From NCBI RefSeq assembly GCF_001953885.1, contig NZ_MQUS01000007.1, positions 62,001 to 126,000 of the forward strand: DNA of 64,000 nt, in the 5' to 3' direction. The translations under genes and the position numbers were made by a program. Below, piece after piece: positions 37,471 to 47,457 of the stretch; position 1 is the first letter of the stretch, and every line of letters starts with the position of its first letter. The notes beneath the pieces were generated by a model. The model was given only the letters and a program-made list of their open reading frames with translations. It was not told where the DNA came from and made no database searches. Source of the stretch: Streptomyces sp. IMTB 2501. Its GTDB lineage: Bacteria > Actinomycetota > Actinomycetes > Streptomycetales > Streptomycetaceae.

Positions 37471-38037
37471 TCACCCTCCGAGCCGCCGGAACTCAGGCCG
37501 CTTGAGATCGTGGCGCTCGGAGTCGAGGCGCTTGAAGTACAGCGTCGTCGGCCGCAGCTCGCCCGCGGGACTCGCCGCGTAGTCGGGGATGGTGCCGGCC
37601 TCCGTCCAGCCGGCCGAGCGGTAGAGGTGCTCGGCGCGGCTGCCGGTCTCGGTGTCGAGGTGGAGCAGGGTGATGCCGGCGGCGGCTGCCGCTTCCTCGG
37701 CGGTGGCGAGGAGGAGGCGGCCGAGTCCCTGCCCGCGCGCACAGCGGTGCACCATCAGCTTCACCAGTTCCGCGCGGTGGCGGCTGTTCGGTTTGTCGGG
37801 GTAGGCCAGGCTCACGGTGCCGGCCGGCCGCCCGGTGCCGTCGAGGGCCGCCCAGACGGCTAGCCGGCCCGCCGCCGTCGCCGCCGCCCGCTCCCGCCAC
37901 CAGGCGGCAGCCTCCTCGTGGGCGAGCGGGGCGAGGAAGCCGACCGAGGCCCCGCCGGCGACGGTGTCCGTCAGCAGCTCCGCCAACTGCCCGGCCCGCT
38001 CCCGTACTTGAGCTGCGTTCCAGCGCTCCGCCCTCAC
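37471..38037 (-). CDS. GNAT family N-acetyltransferase
   Basis: 188-residue acetyl-CoA-dependent transferase. The acetyl-CoA loop is VHRCARGQGLGRLLLATAEE (about residues 105-124), followed by LLHLDTETGSRAEHLYRSAG. GTG 38037 overlaps the stop of the XRE-cupin regulator by 4 bp, so the two are translationally coupled and probably functionally linked, for example as an antibiotic- or polyamine-modifying enzyme with its regulator. Substrate unknown. Confidence 0.85.
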   Translation of the reverse strand: MRAERWNAAQVRERAGQLAELLTDTVAGGASVGFLAPLAHEEAAAWWRERAAATAAGRLAVWAALDGTGRPAGTVSLAYPDKPNSRHRAELVKLMVHRCARGQGLGRLLLATAEEAAAAAGITLLHLDTETGSRAEHLYRSAGWTEAGTIPDYAASPAGELRPTTLYFKRLDSERHDLKRPEFRRLGG

Positions 38038-38603
38038 GGCCGCACCACCGCCAGCACATACCGCGTCTCGACGGGGCCGGCGCAGCGGAACCGGGTCGGG
38101 CCGAAGACCCGCATCCGCAGACAGTCGCCGGTGTCCAGGTGATGGACCTGTTCCCCGTCGGTCACCTCCAGGGCTCCGTCGAGGACCCACAGGTGCTGTT
38201 CCAGGCCGGTCACGGGCGGGCGGTCGTAGGCGATGTCGGCACCCGGCGCGAGGCGGCCCTCGACCAGTTCGCCGCGGAGTCCGGTGTGCGGCGGGGACAC
38301 GGACCGCCGGACGAATCCGGAGCCGTGGTCCTGCCAGATCTGCTGGTCGGCGGCGCGGACCAGCGGCGCGGGTGCTGCCTCGACCTCGCTGAGCAGCTGG
38401 GACATGGTGCGGCCGAAGACATGGCAGAGCCGGTTCAGCAGGGTGGCGGTGGGACTGATCTCCGCGCGTTCGGCGCGCGACAGGGTCGACCGGCTGACCC
38501 CGCTGCGCTCGGCCAACTCCCCCAGCGACAAGCCGTGTTGAGTGCGCAGTTCGGCCAGCCGGGCGCCGATGCGGGTGTCGAGCGAATCCTCCGGACGTCT
38601 CAT
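38034..38603 (-). CDS. XRE-family regulator with cupin sensor domain
   Basis: 189 residues. The XRE helix-turn-helix occupies about 10-70 (ARLAELRTQHGLSLGELAER, SGVSRSTLSRAERAEISPTA) and a cupin about 105-185 (GLEQHLWVLDGALEVTDGEQ, DTGDCLRMRV). It is the first gene of a pair with the GNAT enzyme. Its ATG lies inside a 16-bp perfect inverted repeat and no ribosome site is visible upstream, so the mRNA may be leaderless and the gene autoregulated. Confidence 0.87.
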   Translation of the reverse strand: MRRPEDSLDTRIGARLAELRTQHGLSLGELAERSGVSRSTLSRAERAEISPTATLLNRLCHVFGRTMSQLLSEVEAAPAPLVRAADQQIWQDHGSGFVRRSVSPPHTGLRGELVEGRLAPGADIAYDRPPVTGLEQHLWVLDGALEVTDGEQVHHLDTGDCLRMRVFGPTRFRCAGPVETRYVLAVVRP

Positions 38604-38632
38604 ATCCGGGACGCTATCCCGGATATGAGACG
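38596..38632. promoter_or_regulatory. Perfect 16-bp inverted repeat over the XRE-cupin start codon
   Basis: CGTCTCATATCCGGGA (38596-38611) and TCCCGGATATGAGACG (38617-38632) are exact reverse complements separated by 5 bp. The start codon of the regulator is within the left arm. This is the expected form of an autoregulatory operator for a dimeric XRE-cupin repressor. Confidence 0.7.
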
Positions 38633-38649
38633 GATACGTTACGGAAGCC

Positions 38650-39555
38650 TCACGCGTCCTGCGCCGCCCTCCCCAGCGCCTCCAGCACCGGGCGGATCAG
38701 CGGGTGCCCCTCGGCTCCGCGTCGTACGGCGGCGAAGACGCGGCGGGTCGGGGCCACACCGTCGACGGGGCGGACGACCACATGGGTCAGGTCCATACCG
38801 TTCAGGGCCGAGCGGGGTACGAGGGCCACACCCGCGCCCGCCGAAGCGAGGGCCACGACGGCCCGGAAGTCGTCGGAGGAGTGTTCCAGACGGGGCTGGA
38901 AGCCGGCGCTCTCGCAGGCGAGGACGACCACGTCATGGCACGGATTGCCGGGGTACGGGCCGATCCAGGGGTCCTTGGCCAGCTCGGCGAGAGGGACCTC
39001 CGCCGCGTCCGCGAGACGGTGGTCCACCGGTACGACCGCGTCGAACGGCTCGGCATACAGCGGGACATGGGTGAGCCGGGGGTCGTCGGCGGGCGGGGCG
39101 CCGCGGTACTCGACGGCGACCGCCACATCGACCTGCCGGTCCAGCACCATGGGCAGGCTCGCGTCGCCCTCGGCGTCCTGGACGCGGATGCGTATGCCGG
39201 GCGCGGTGTCCGCGAGCCGGGCCACGGCCGGTGCCACGACCTGGGCGATGCCGGTGGCGAAGGCCGCCACGGTGACCGTGCCCGCCTCGCCCGAGCCGTA
39301 GGCCGCCAGCTCTGCCTCGGCCCGCTCCAGCTGGGCGAGGACGACGTTGGTGTGGCTGAGCAGGATCTCGCCGGCCGGGGTGAGCCGTACGCCCTTGGCG
39401 CTGCGCTCGACCAGCCGGTGGCCGGTCTCCTGCTCCAGGGCCGTCAGCTGCTGGGAGACCGCGGAGGGGGTGAGATAGAGCGCGGCGGCCGCCGCGGTGA
39501 CCGTGCGGTGGTCGGCCACCGCACGGAGGATGTGGAGCCGCCGTGCCTCGATCAT
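38650..39555 (-). CDS. LysR-family transcriptional regulator
   Basis: 301 residues. The N-terminal winged helix (about 1-62) reads LHILRAVADHRTVTAAAAAL and YLTPSAVSQQLTALEQETGH. The effector-binding domain spans about 88-290 (TVTVAAFATGIAQVVAPAVA). LysR regulators often act on a divergent neighbour, but here the genes on both sides read in the same direction, so the target is unclear; the downstream kbl-tdh genes run toward it. Confidence 0.9.
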   Translation of the reverse strand: MIEARRLHILRAVADHRTVTAAAAALYLTPSAVSQQLTALEQETGHRLVERSAKGVRLTPAGEILLSHTNVVLAQLERAEAELAAYGSGEAGTVTVAAFATGIAQVVAPAVARLADTAPGIRIRVQDAEGDASLPMVLDRQVDVAVAVEYRGAPPADDPRLTHVPLYAEPFDAVVPVDHRLADAAEVPLAELAKDPWIGPYPGNPCHDVVVLACESAGFQPRLEHSSDDFRAVVALASAGAGVALVPRSALNGMDLTHVVVRPVDGVAPTRRVFAAVRRGAEGHPLIRPVLEALGRAAQDA

Positions 39556-39586
39556 GGGCTCAATTATCCCAGGGCCCAGTCCCTGG

Positions 39587-40786
<1,200 letters not shown>

Positions 40787-40841
40787 GAGGGGGCTCTCCT
40801 GAAGGTGCTTGCAGGCGAAGGGAGTTGCGCGTGCTACGGCT

Positions 40842-41870
40842 TTACGCGGTCCAGTCCAGAATGATCTTGCCGCCCTTGCCGCTCGCGGCATCCGCGAACG
40901 CGGCCTCGAAGTCGCGGTAGCCGTACCGGCCGGTGATCACGGGGGCGAGGTCCAGGCCGCCCTCCAGCAGGACCGACATCGCGTACCAGGTCTCGAACAT
41001 CTCGCGGCCGTAGATGCCCTTGATGGTGATCATCGAGGTGACGATCCGGGCCCAGTCGACCGGGAACTCCTCGGCGGGCAGGCCGAGCATGGCGATGCGG
41101 CCGCCGTGCGTCATGTTGGCGATCATGTCCCGCATCGCCTCGGGTCGGCCGGACATCTCCAGGCCGATGTCGAAACCCTCGCGCAGGCCCAGCTCGCGCT
41201 GGCCGTCGGCGATGGTGGACTGCGCGACGTTCAGGGCGAGGCTCACGCCGATCTTGCGGGCCAGCTCCAGGCGCTCCTCGCTGACGTCGGTGACGACGAC
41301 GTTGCGGGCCCCGGCGTGCCGGGCCACGGCGGCGGCCATCAGGCCGATCGGGCCCGCGCCGGTGATCAGGACGTCCTCGCCGACCAGCGGGAAGGACAGC
41401 GCGGTGTGCACGGCGTTGCCGAACGGATCGAAGATCGCGGCGACGTCGAGGTCGACGGGGACGCGGTGCACCCAGACGTTGGTCGCGGGCAGGGCGACGT
41501 ACTCGGCGAACGCGCCGTCGCGGCCGACGCCGAGGCCCACGGTGGCCCGGCACAGATGGCGGCGGCCGGCCAGGCAGTTGCGGCACCTGCCGCAGACCAG
41601 ATGGCCCTCGCCGCTGACCCGGTCGCCGATGCGGATGTCGGTCACGTCCCGGCCGGTCTCAACGACCTGCCCGACGAACTCGTGCCCGAGCACGAGCGGG
41701 GTACGGATCGCCTGCTGCGCCCAGCCGTCCCAGGCCCGGATGTGCAGGTCGGTGCCGCAGATACCGGTCCGCATGACCTTGATCAGTACGTCACCGGGGC
41801 CGATCTCGGGCTCCGGGACGTCCGTCAGCCAGAGCCCCGGCTCCGCCTTCTCCTTGACCAGCGCCTTCAC
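40842..41870 (-). CDS. tdh: L-threonine 3-dehydrogenase
   Basis: Zinc medium-chain dehydrogenase of 342 residues that oxidises threonine to 2-amino-3-ketobutyrate, the substrate of Kbl 55 bp downstream. The catalytic zinc region is [12 protein letters not shown] and [13 protein letters not shown], the structural-zinc cysteines are in [15 protein letters not shown], and the Rossmann motif is [21 protein letters not shown] 41870 gives the exact family length. The 41871-42059 interval beyond it has no visible gene and probably holds the operon promoter. Confidence 0.95.
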   Translation of the reverse strand: MKALVKEKAEPGLWLTDVPEPEIGPGDVLIKVMRTGICGTDLHIRAWDGWAQQAIRTPLVLGHEFVGQVVETGRDVTDIRIGDRVSGEGHLVCGRCRNCLAGRRHLCRATVGLGVGRDGAFAEYVALPATNVWVHRVPVDLDVAAIFDPFGNAVHTALSFPLVGEDVLITGAGPIGLMAAAVARHAGARNVVVTDVSEERLELARKIGVSLALNVAQSTIADGQRELGLREGFDIGLEMSGRPEAMRDMIANMTHGGRIAMLGLPAEEFPVDWARIVTSMITIKGIYGREMFETWYAMSVLLEGGLDLAPVITGRYGYRDFEAAFADAASGKGGKIILDWTA

Positions 41871-42059
41871 GCTTACGGCTCCTGTGGGTGAGGTCCCGGC
41901 CCGCGGGCATGCCGAAGAAGCCCGCACCGGGTCAGAGGGGTGGAATCACCCTGCAATCTGCCGTATGCGCGGGCCACGGGTCCATCGAGCTTTTCTTAAC
42001 CGCCGCCTCAGCTTTCCTTCACGCCCCTGGTCTCCCGCGGGGCGCCGTGCCGTCGTCCG

Positions 42060-42632
42060 TCACAGGGGAAGGCCGTCCTCGGCGCTTCGTTCGAGGCGTA
42101 CGACAAGGTCGGCGGCCAGCGCCTTGATGGTCTCCAGACCGGACCTGCCCCAGGCCCGGGGCGCTGTGTCGGCCGCGCACACGGTGCCGAGCGCCATGCC
42201 GGAACTGTCGATGAGCGGGGCGCCGAGATAGGAGTGGATGCCGTACTCGTCCACGACCGGGTTCCCGGCGAACCGCGGATAGTCGCGGACGTCCTCGAGC
42301 ACCAGTGCCTTACGGCGGACCACCACATGGGGGCAGAACCCATGGTCGCGCGGCAGGACCCGGCCGAACTCCGGTCGGCTGCCGTCCTCCCGCAGAACCG
42401 GCGCGGCGGGGACCCGCAGTCCCGCGAAGAACTGATGGTCCTCACCGATGAAGTTGACCATCGCGTAGGGCGCGCCGGTGAACCGGGCGAGATGGTCGGC
42501 GAAGACGTCCAGCGCGGGGTCGGGACGGTCCACCAGGCCGAGCAGCCGCAACCGGTGGACGCGGGCGGGTGCCTCCTTGTCCTCGGGGGTGAGCAGCAGA
42601 CCCCGGACCGGCCGGGGCGGCTCGTACGTCAT
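42060..42632 (-). CDS. GAF domain protein at the end of the conservon
   Basis: 190-residue protein consisting mostly of one GAF domain: RLRLLGLVDRPDPALDVFAD, FTGAPYAMVNFIGEDHQFFA, HGFCPHVVVRRKALVLEDVR, and YLGAPLIDSSGMALGTVCA. Small-molecule sensing is likely; the ligand is unknown. It follows cvnD by about 60 bp in the same direction and may be the accessory member that several Streptomyces conservons carry after cvnD. Confidence 0.83.
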   Translation of the reverse strand: MTYEPPRPVRGLLLTPEDKEAPARVHRLRLLGLVDRPDPALDVFADHLARFTGAPYAMVNFIGEDHQFFAGLRVPAAPVLREDGSRPEFGRVLPRDHGFCPHVVVRRKALVLEDVRDYPRFAGNPVVDEYGIHSYLGAPLIDSSGMALGTVCAADTAPRAWGRSGLETIKALAADLVVRLERSAEDGLPL

Positions 42633-42693
42633 GGCCGGGCTCCAGCGATGTGGGCGTACCTCATAGGGCGGCTCCGTGGGAGGTAGGGCGGGA

Positions 42694-43293
42694 TCACATG
42701 TGGGCGCCATGGCTCGGCGCGGGCGCCGGGGCGTGGGCGAGGAGGTGGCGTACGAGGGTGAGCAGGGTCTGCACACCGGAGCTGGAGATCCGGGCGTCGC
42801 AGCGGACGACGGGGACCTCGGGGTCGAGGTCGATGGCGGCGCGGACCTCGTCGGGGTCGTAGCGGTAGGAGCCGTCGAACTCGTTGACGGCGATGATGAA
42901 GCCGAGTCCGCGTTCCTCGAAGAAGTCCACGGCGGCGAAACAGTCCTGCAGCCGGCGGGTGTCGGCGAGGATCACCGCGCCGAGCGCGCCCTCGGACAGC
43001 TCGTCCCACATGAACCAGAACCGCTCCTGCCCTGGTGTGCCGAACAGATACAGCACATGGTCCGGATCGAGGGTGATCCGGCCGAAGTCCATGGCGACCG
43101 TCGTCTCCATCTTGTTCTCGACGCCGTCGAGACTGTCCGTGCCGACGCTGACCGTCGTGAGCAGCTCCTCCGTACTGAGCGGCGCGATCTCGCTGACCGC
43201 GCCCACGAAGGTCGTCTTGCCGACCCCGAATCCGCCCGCCACCAGGATCTTCAGCGCGGTGGGGAACGGGTCAGAGCTGTCGTCGTAGTCCAT
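42694..43293 (-). CDS. cvnD: Conservon GTPase CvnD
   Basis: Small Ras-like (MglA-type) GTP-binding protein of 199 residues: G1 loop VAGGFGVGKTTFVGAV, G3 LFGTPGQERFWFMWD and G4-like AVNEFDGSYRY, with Asn-Glu-Phe-Asp in place of NKxD. In conservons it forms a heterotrimeric-G-protein-like membrane complex with CvnA, B and C. Its start overlaps the end of cvnC by 23 bp. Confidence 0.93.
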   Translation of the reverse strand: MDYDDSSDPFPTALKILVAGGFGVGKTTFVGAVSEIAPLSTEELLTTVSVGTDSLDGVENKMETTVAMDFGRITLDPDHVLYLFGTPGQERFWFMWDELSEGALGAVILADTRRLQDCFAAVDFFEERGLGFIIAVNEFDGSYRYDPDEVRAAIDLDPEVPVVRCDARISSSGVQTLLTLVRHLLAHAPAPAPSHGAHM

Positions 43294-43648
43294 CGAGCAC
43301 TGCCTCCAGCAGAGACCGGTCAGTGGGTGTGTGGTGGAAGACGGGGGGCTTGGTGGTCAGCGCCCCGCAGTCGACGAGGTCCGAGAGCAGCACCTTGGTG
43401 ACCACCGCGGGCAGTTTCAGATGCGCGGCGACCTCGGCGACCGAGACGGGCGCCCGGCACAGGTCGAGCGCCTGGGCGTGCTCGGGGCCGAGGTAGCCGA
43501 GCGGGGTGACGCCGGTGGCCATCACCTGCGACATCAGGTCCAGGGCGATGCTGGGCTTGGTGCGTCCGTTGCTGACCGTGAACGGGCGCACCAGCCGTCC
43601 GGCCGCGTCGTCCAGCCAGGGCCCGTCGCCGGCTGTGGTCACGCTCAA
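43271..43648 (-). CDS. cvnC: Conservon protein CvnC (DUF742)
   Basis: 125-residue DUF742 protein with VRPFTVSNGRTKPSIALDLM, EHAQALDLCRAPVSVAEVAA and LPAVVTKVLLSDLVDCGAL. It overlaps cvnB by 4 bp and cvnD by 23 bp, consistent with stoichiometric, coupled expression. DUF742 proteins link the kinase-like CvnA and GTPase CvnD; their biochemical function is not settled. Confidence 0.92.
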   Translation of the reverse strand: MSVTTAGDGPWLDDAAGRLVRPFTVSNGRTKPSIALDLMSQVMATGVTPLGYLGPEHAQALDLCRAPVSVAEVAAHLKLPAVVTKVLLSDLVDCGALTTKPPVFHHTPTDRSLLEAVLDGLRRQL

Positions 43649-44079
43649 GGCCTCGTCGCCGTGGGTTCGACGGCATGCTGCCGGGGCGCGGTCACCAGAT
43701 AGGGGCGGACGCTCTTGACGAGCATCGCCATCTCGTAGCCCAGGACGGCTGCGTCGGCCTCACGCCCCGCCAGCACGGCGAGACAGGTGCCGGACCCTGC
43801 GGTGGTGACGAACAGCAAGGTCGAGTCGAGCTCGACGACGACCTGGCGGACGTCCCCGCCGTCACCGAATCGCACGCCCGCGCTGCGGCCGAGGGAGTAC
43901 AGGCCGGAGGCCAGGGCCGCCATGTGGTCGGCACTGTCGACGTCGAGGCCGTGTAGGGACTTCACCAGCCCGTCGCACGACAGCAGCACCGCGCTGCTGG
44001 TGTGTGGTACGCGCTGCACGAGGCCGCTCAGCAGCCAGTCGAGGTCGGATGCGTGGGCGGTCGGCGCATCGCTCGCCAT
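43645..44079 (-). CDS. cvnB: Conservon roadblock/LC7 protein CvnB
   Basis: 144-residue roadblock/LC7 domain protein (DLDWLLSGLVQRVPHTSSAV, DHMAALASGLYSLGRSAG). By analogy with MglB it is a candidate regulator (GAP-like) of the CvnD GTPase. It is 84 bp downstream of cvnA and overlaps cvnC by 4 bp. Confidence 0.92.
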   Translation of the reverse strand: MASDAPTAHASDLDWLLSGLVQRVPHTSSAVLLSCDGLVKSLHGLDVDSADHMAALASGLYSLGRSAGVRFGDGGDVRQVVVELDSTLLFVTTAGSGTCLAVLAGREADAAVLGYEMAMLVKSVRPYLVTAPRQHAVEPTATRP

Positions 44080-44163
44080 GGTGGATCGACTCCTTGGGGT
44101 GTCTGCGGGAGCGCGGGGTTGGGGGTGAGTGGTCGGTGGTGGGGGTGGACACGGTGCGGGCGG

Positions 44164-46623
44164 TCAGCCGGCCGGGGCGCTCCCGTCGGGCCGGCCGGCG
44201 CCACGGACACCGTCGGATGCGGGCGCGTGGGCGCGCCCCTGAGATATGGGGGGCGGGTCCGTGTGGTCCGGGCCCAGGTGGTCTGCGGTTGTCGTATGGG
44301 CTGAACCTGTGTGGTCAGCGCCCATGTCGTCCGGCTGCCTGTGGAGCTGGTCGGTGAACTCCGGTGCGACGGGCCGCATGTGATGAACCGTCATGTATGC
44401 GGCATCCAGGTGCGTGGCATCCATGCGTGCGGACGCCAAGTGGGCGGCGTCCGTGTGGGCTGAGTCCGTGTGGGCCGAGCCCATGTGGGCCGAGCCCATG
44501 TGCGCGGAGTCCAGCGGGCTGGGGCCAAGGAGATTGGAGCTCAGGTGGCTGGACTCCAGGTGGCTGGACTCCAGGTGGCCGGACTCCAGGTGGCCGGAGT
44601 CCAGGGGGCTGGGTTCCTGGCTCTCCAGGTGCTGCTGCGCCTCGGCGAGTCCGATCCCACGCTGGAAGGCCGCCACCAGCCCAGGGTCGTGGCCCGGGAC
44701 CGTGTCGTCGTCCTGACGGGGTGCGGGGCCGCCGCGCAACTGGGGGACGATGTGCTGCTGGGCGCGGCGCCGGGGCAGTTGGGGCTTGCCCATGGTGCCG
44801 CGCACGGTGTCGACACGTGGCGTGGGCAGGACGCCCGCGTGCGCCTCGACCGCTGCCCGGTCCGCGGCGCTGATGCCGGGCAGGGCCTCGGCGGGGGTGG
44901 GCCGTTCCTGCCGGGCGCCCCGCACGGGAAGCGGCGCCGGGGCATCCGCGCCGCGCCCGCCGTCACCGCTCTCCGCACCACGCGGTCCGCCATCACTCTC
45001 GGCACCGGGCCGCCCGCTCCCGCCCTCGGCACCATGCTCCACGTTCCCGCGCTGGGCGTGCCGTCGGCGACCGGTCGCCGGTGCCTGCCCGGCATCGGTG
45101 CCGGCGTCTCTCCCGAAAGCGGCGACGGCGTCGGTCTCCGAGGCGGACGGGGCACCGGCTCCCGGCCGGGTACCGTCATGCACGGCTCTCGTGTCGCCGA
45201 ACCGCGCTCCAGGCACGGACGCGGGGGCGGGGGCGGGGGTCGGCACAGGCCCCCGCATCTGCCCCGTCTGCCCCGCCCCGTACCCCTGCCCGGGCCCCTG
45301 GACATGGCCAGCGGCCTGGCCCTGGTGCCGTGCCTGCGGTGACGCTCCGCTGTCCGCCGGATTCTGCGGCTGTGGTACGCCCGCCCCGGCCCCCGTGGTC
45401 GTGCCGGGCACCGCGGGCGCCGCTCCCAACAATGCCTGCGGGACGACGAGTACGGCCTGCACACCGCCGTAGATGTTGGACTGCAGCCGCACATGGATGC
45501 CGTGCCGGCGGGCGAGCTGGGAGACGACGTAGAGGCCGATGCGGCCGTCGGCCAGCAGGCTGGCGACGTTGACCTGGTCGGGGTCCGCGAGCAGGGCGTT
45601 CATCCGGTTCTGCTCGCCGACGGGCATGCCGAGCCCGCGGTCCTCGACCTCCACGGCGAGCCCGGACGTGACGAGGTTGGCGCGCAGCAGCACCTGGGTC
45701 TGCGGGGCGGAGAACACCGAGGCGTTCTCGATGAGTTCGGCGAGCAGATGGATGACGTCGGCGACCGCGTGGCCGCGCAGTTCACCGTCGATCGGGGGCA
45801 CCAGCTTGACCCGGGAGTACTGCTCGACCTCGGCGATGGCGGAGCGCAGTACCTCGGTCATGCTCACCGGGTTGCTCCACTGTCGCCGGGAGACGGCGCC
45901 GCCGAGCACGGCGAGGTTCTCGGCGTGCCGCCGGATACGGGTGGCCAGGTGGTCCACGTGGAACAGACCCTTGAGCAGGTCGGGGTCCTCGATCTCGTTC
46001 TCCAGCTCGTCGAGGATCGAGATCTCCCGGTGCACCAGCGACTGAAGCCGGCGCGCGAGATTGACGAAGACCTCCAGTTTCTGCTCGCTGCCCGCCTGGC
46101 TGGAGAGCTGGGCGGCGCGCACGACGGCGGTGACGGCGCCGTCGTACGCGCGGGCCAGATCAGCGGCGAGCAGCTCGAAGTCGTCGGAGTCCGCGGGTGG
46201 CCGGCGGCGCGATGTGTGCTGCGGCGGGGTCTCCCCCTGGCGCAGCGCGTCGACCAGGGCGTGCAGGTCGGCCTCGCCGCGCGCGGCGATACTGCGCAGC
46301 GCGTCGACACGGTCGGAGACCGCGCGGGTGGCACGGTCGGCGGCCACGGCGGCGATGAGGATGCCGGCCGCGGTCACGGTGACCGCTCCGGCGAGCACGG
46401 CCCAGAGCATGGGTCCGGTGCGGGCGCCGGTGGAGCGGATGCTGAACAGGACGGCGGCGGTGGCGCTGAGCGCGACCGCGAGGGGCGGCAGCACGGCGAG
46501 CCGCATGAGCTGGGGCCGTATGCGCAGTTCGGGCAGTGCGGGAGCGGGTCGGGCGACCGGTCGCCCGTGCCTGCCGCCCTCGCGGCGGTCGGCACGGGTG
46601 GCCGGTGCTCGGAGGTGAGACAT
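44164..46623 (-). CDS. cvnA: Conservon sensor-kinase-like protein CvnA
   Basis: Membrane protein of 819 residues. Two helices (about 45-70 and 78-100, LWAVLAGAVTVTAAGILIAA) are followed by a long helical linker and a GHKL ATPase domain (about 310-430: LLAELIENASVFSAP, VEVEDRGLGMPVGE, GRIGLYVVSQLARRHG). No clear phospho-accepting His box is seen. The C-terminal 380 residues are Pro/Gly/Ala-rich and disordered, and include a run of five-residue repeats. It senses an unknown signal for the CvnBCD module. ATG 46623. Confidence 0.9.
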   Translation of the reverse strand: MSHLRAPATRADRREGGRHGRPVARPAPALPELRIRPQLMRLAVLPPLAVALSATAAVLFSIRSTGARTGPMLWAVLAGAVTVTAAGILIAAVAADRATRAVSDRVDALRSIAARGEADLHALVDALRQGETPPQHTSRRRPPADSDDFELLAADLARAYDGAVTAVVRAAQLSSQAGSEQKLEVFVNLARRLQSLVHREISILDELENEIEDPDLLKGLFHVDHLATRIRRHAENLAVLGGAVSRRQWSNPVSMTEVLRSAIAEVEQYSRVKLVPPIDGELRGHAVADVIHLLAELIENASVFSAPQTQVLLRANLVTSGLAVEVEDRGLGMPVGEQNRMNALLADPDQVNVASLLADGRIGLYVVSQLARRHGIHVRLQSNIYGGVQAVLVVPQALLGAAPAVPGTTTGAGAGVPQPQNPADSGASPQARHQGQAAGHVQGPGQGYGAGQTGQMRGPVPTPAPAPASVPGARFGDTRAVHDGTRPGAGAPSASETDAVAAFGRDAGTDAGQAPATGRRRHAQRGNVEHGAEGGSGRPGAESDGGPRGAESGDGGRGADAPAPLPVRGARQERPTPAEALPGISAADRAAVEAHAGVLPTPRVDTVRGTMGKPQLPRRRAQQHIVPQLRGGPAPRQDDDTVPGHDPGLVAAFQRGIGLAEAQQHLESQEPSPLDSGHLESGHLESSHLESSHLSSNLLGPSPLDSAHMGSAHMGSAHTDSAHTDAAHLASARMDATHLDAAYMTVHHMRPVAPEFTDQLHRQPDDMGADHTGSAHTTTADHLGPDHTDPPPISQGRAHAPASDGVRGAGRPDGSAPAG
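44400..44608 (-). repeat. In-frame 15-nt tandem repeats in cvnA (pentapeptide H-[LMT]-x-S-x)
   Basis: About fifteen consecutive five-residue units near the C-terminus, for example HLESGHLESSHLESS and HMGSAHMGSAHTDSA. The most recent copies are nearly identical 15-mers (core CTGGACTCCAGGTGG on the plus strand), and the outer ones are diverged. This is recent slippage or unequal recombination within a coding region. Confidence 0.85.
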
Positions 46624-46945
46624 CTGCGTCCTCGTACTGGTCCGTCGGGCTTGTTTCTCAAGCGGTGCGCGAGGTGGCATGCGTCATCGCGGTGTCGGCC
46701 GACGAGACCGGAGAACCCGGCCGCGCGACGCGACGGACACTCACAGTAGTTGCTTGCGCATCATGTGCGGCGGGCAGTTGACAAACTCCCCTGAGGAGCG
46801 TCCCGCTCTGGTATGAAGCGTCGTACGACAGACCGATAACCGGGCCGGGAACGGCGCGATCGGGCCGAAAGAGTTCGATACGACCCGGTCAAAAGCGGTC
46901 ACGAGAGGACGCCGGCGGGCGATGGGCCGACGTCCGCCCCAGCCC
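46624..46945. other. Upstream region of the conservon, no gene seen
   Basis: 322 bp between the cvnA start and the decayed ABC ATPase. No frame on either strand shows recognisable protein features. It presumably contains the leftward conservon promoter, but no convincing -35/-10 pair was found. A TTGACA at about 46777 on the plus strand has no matching -10 at normal spacing. Confidence 0.4.
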
Positions 46946-47326
46946 TCACCTTGTGCCCGATTTCCGAAAGTCGCCGGTCCGCCCTCGCCAGCTCCACATA
47001 CCTGGACCGGCGACACCGACCAGCCATACATCACGGAGAGTGTTTGCCTTGGCCTGACCTTGAGGGCGGCGGAGGACTCCCTCCGGGCCGGGCTTGGCGA
47101 GCACGTTGCGACCAGGGTGGTGCGTACGGAGCCGCGAGCAGCGCCCCCCGGCAGCGGCCGACGCAAGGCGCAAGTCGCGGCAGGCCTTGCCATGGATCGT
47201 CGCGTTGTCCAGATCGGGGCGGCGCAGGCCCATGATCATGCGCATAGAGATGGAGGTGGACTTTTCGGATCCGTTGGGGCCCAGGATGCCCGTGAAGGCA
47301 CCGGGGCGGACGTCGAAGCCATGCAC
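46946..47326 (-). pseudogene. Decayed ABC transporter ATPase
   Basis: The N-terminal part of a multidrug-type ABC ATPase is readable: VHGFDVRPGAFTGILGPNGS, then the Walker A tail EKSTS in which the invariant Gly before Lys is Glu, MRMIMGLRRPDLDNATIHGK and RTHHPGRNVLAKPG. After that only scattered resemblance remains (WLVGVAGPGM, GDFRKSGTR), with no signature motif or Walker B. Mutated P-loop, small deletions and missing C-terminus mean it is non-functional. Confidence 0.75.
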
Positions 47327-47457
47327 GCCACCCGGCGCCCGGAACGCGGCCGACTTCCCTCTTCGACTGGGGGATCTCCCCCAGACGGAAGCCCGGAAGC
47401 CCCCCGGCGGGGACCCGGAACAGATCCTTACTGCTCCCTCAGCGTCCGCCGCGTCGC

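Noticed and set aside
44400..44608. CRISPR array or non-coding tandem repeat
   Set aside because: The 15-nt period is in frame with cvnA, units have no spacers, and no cas genes are nearby.
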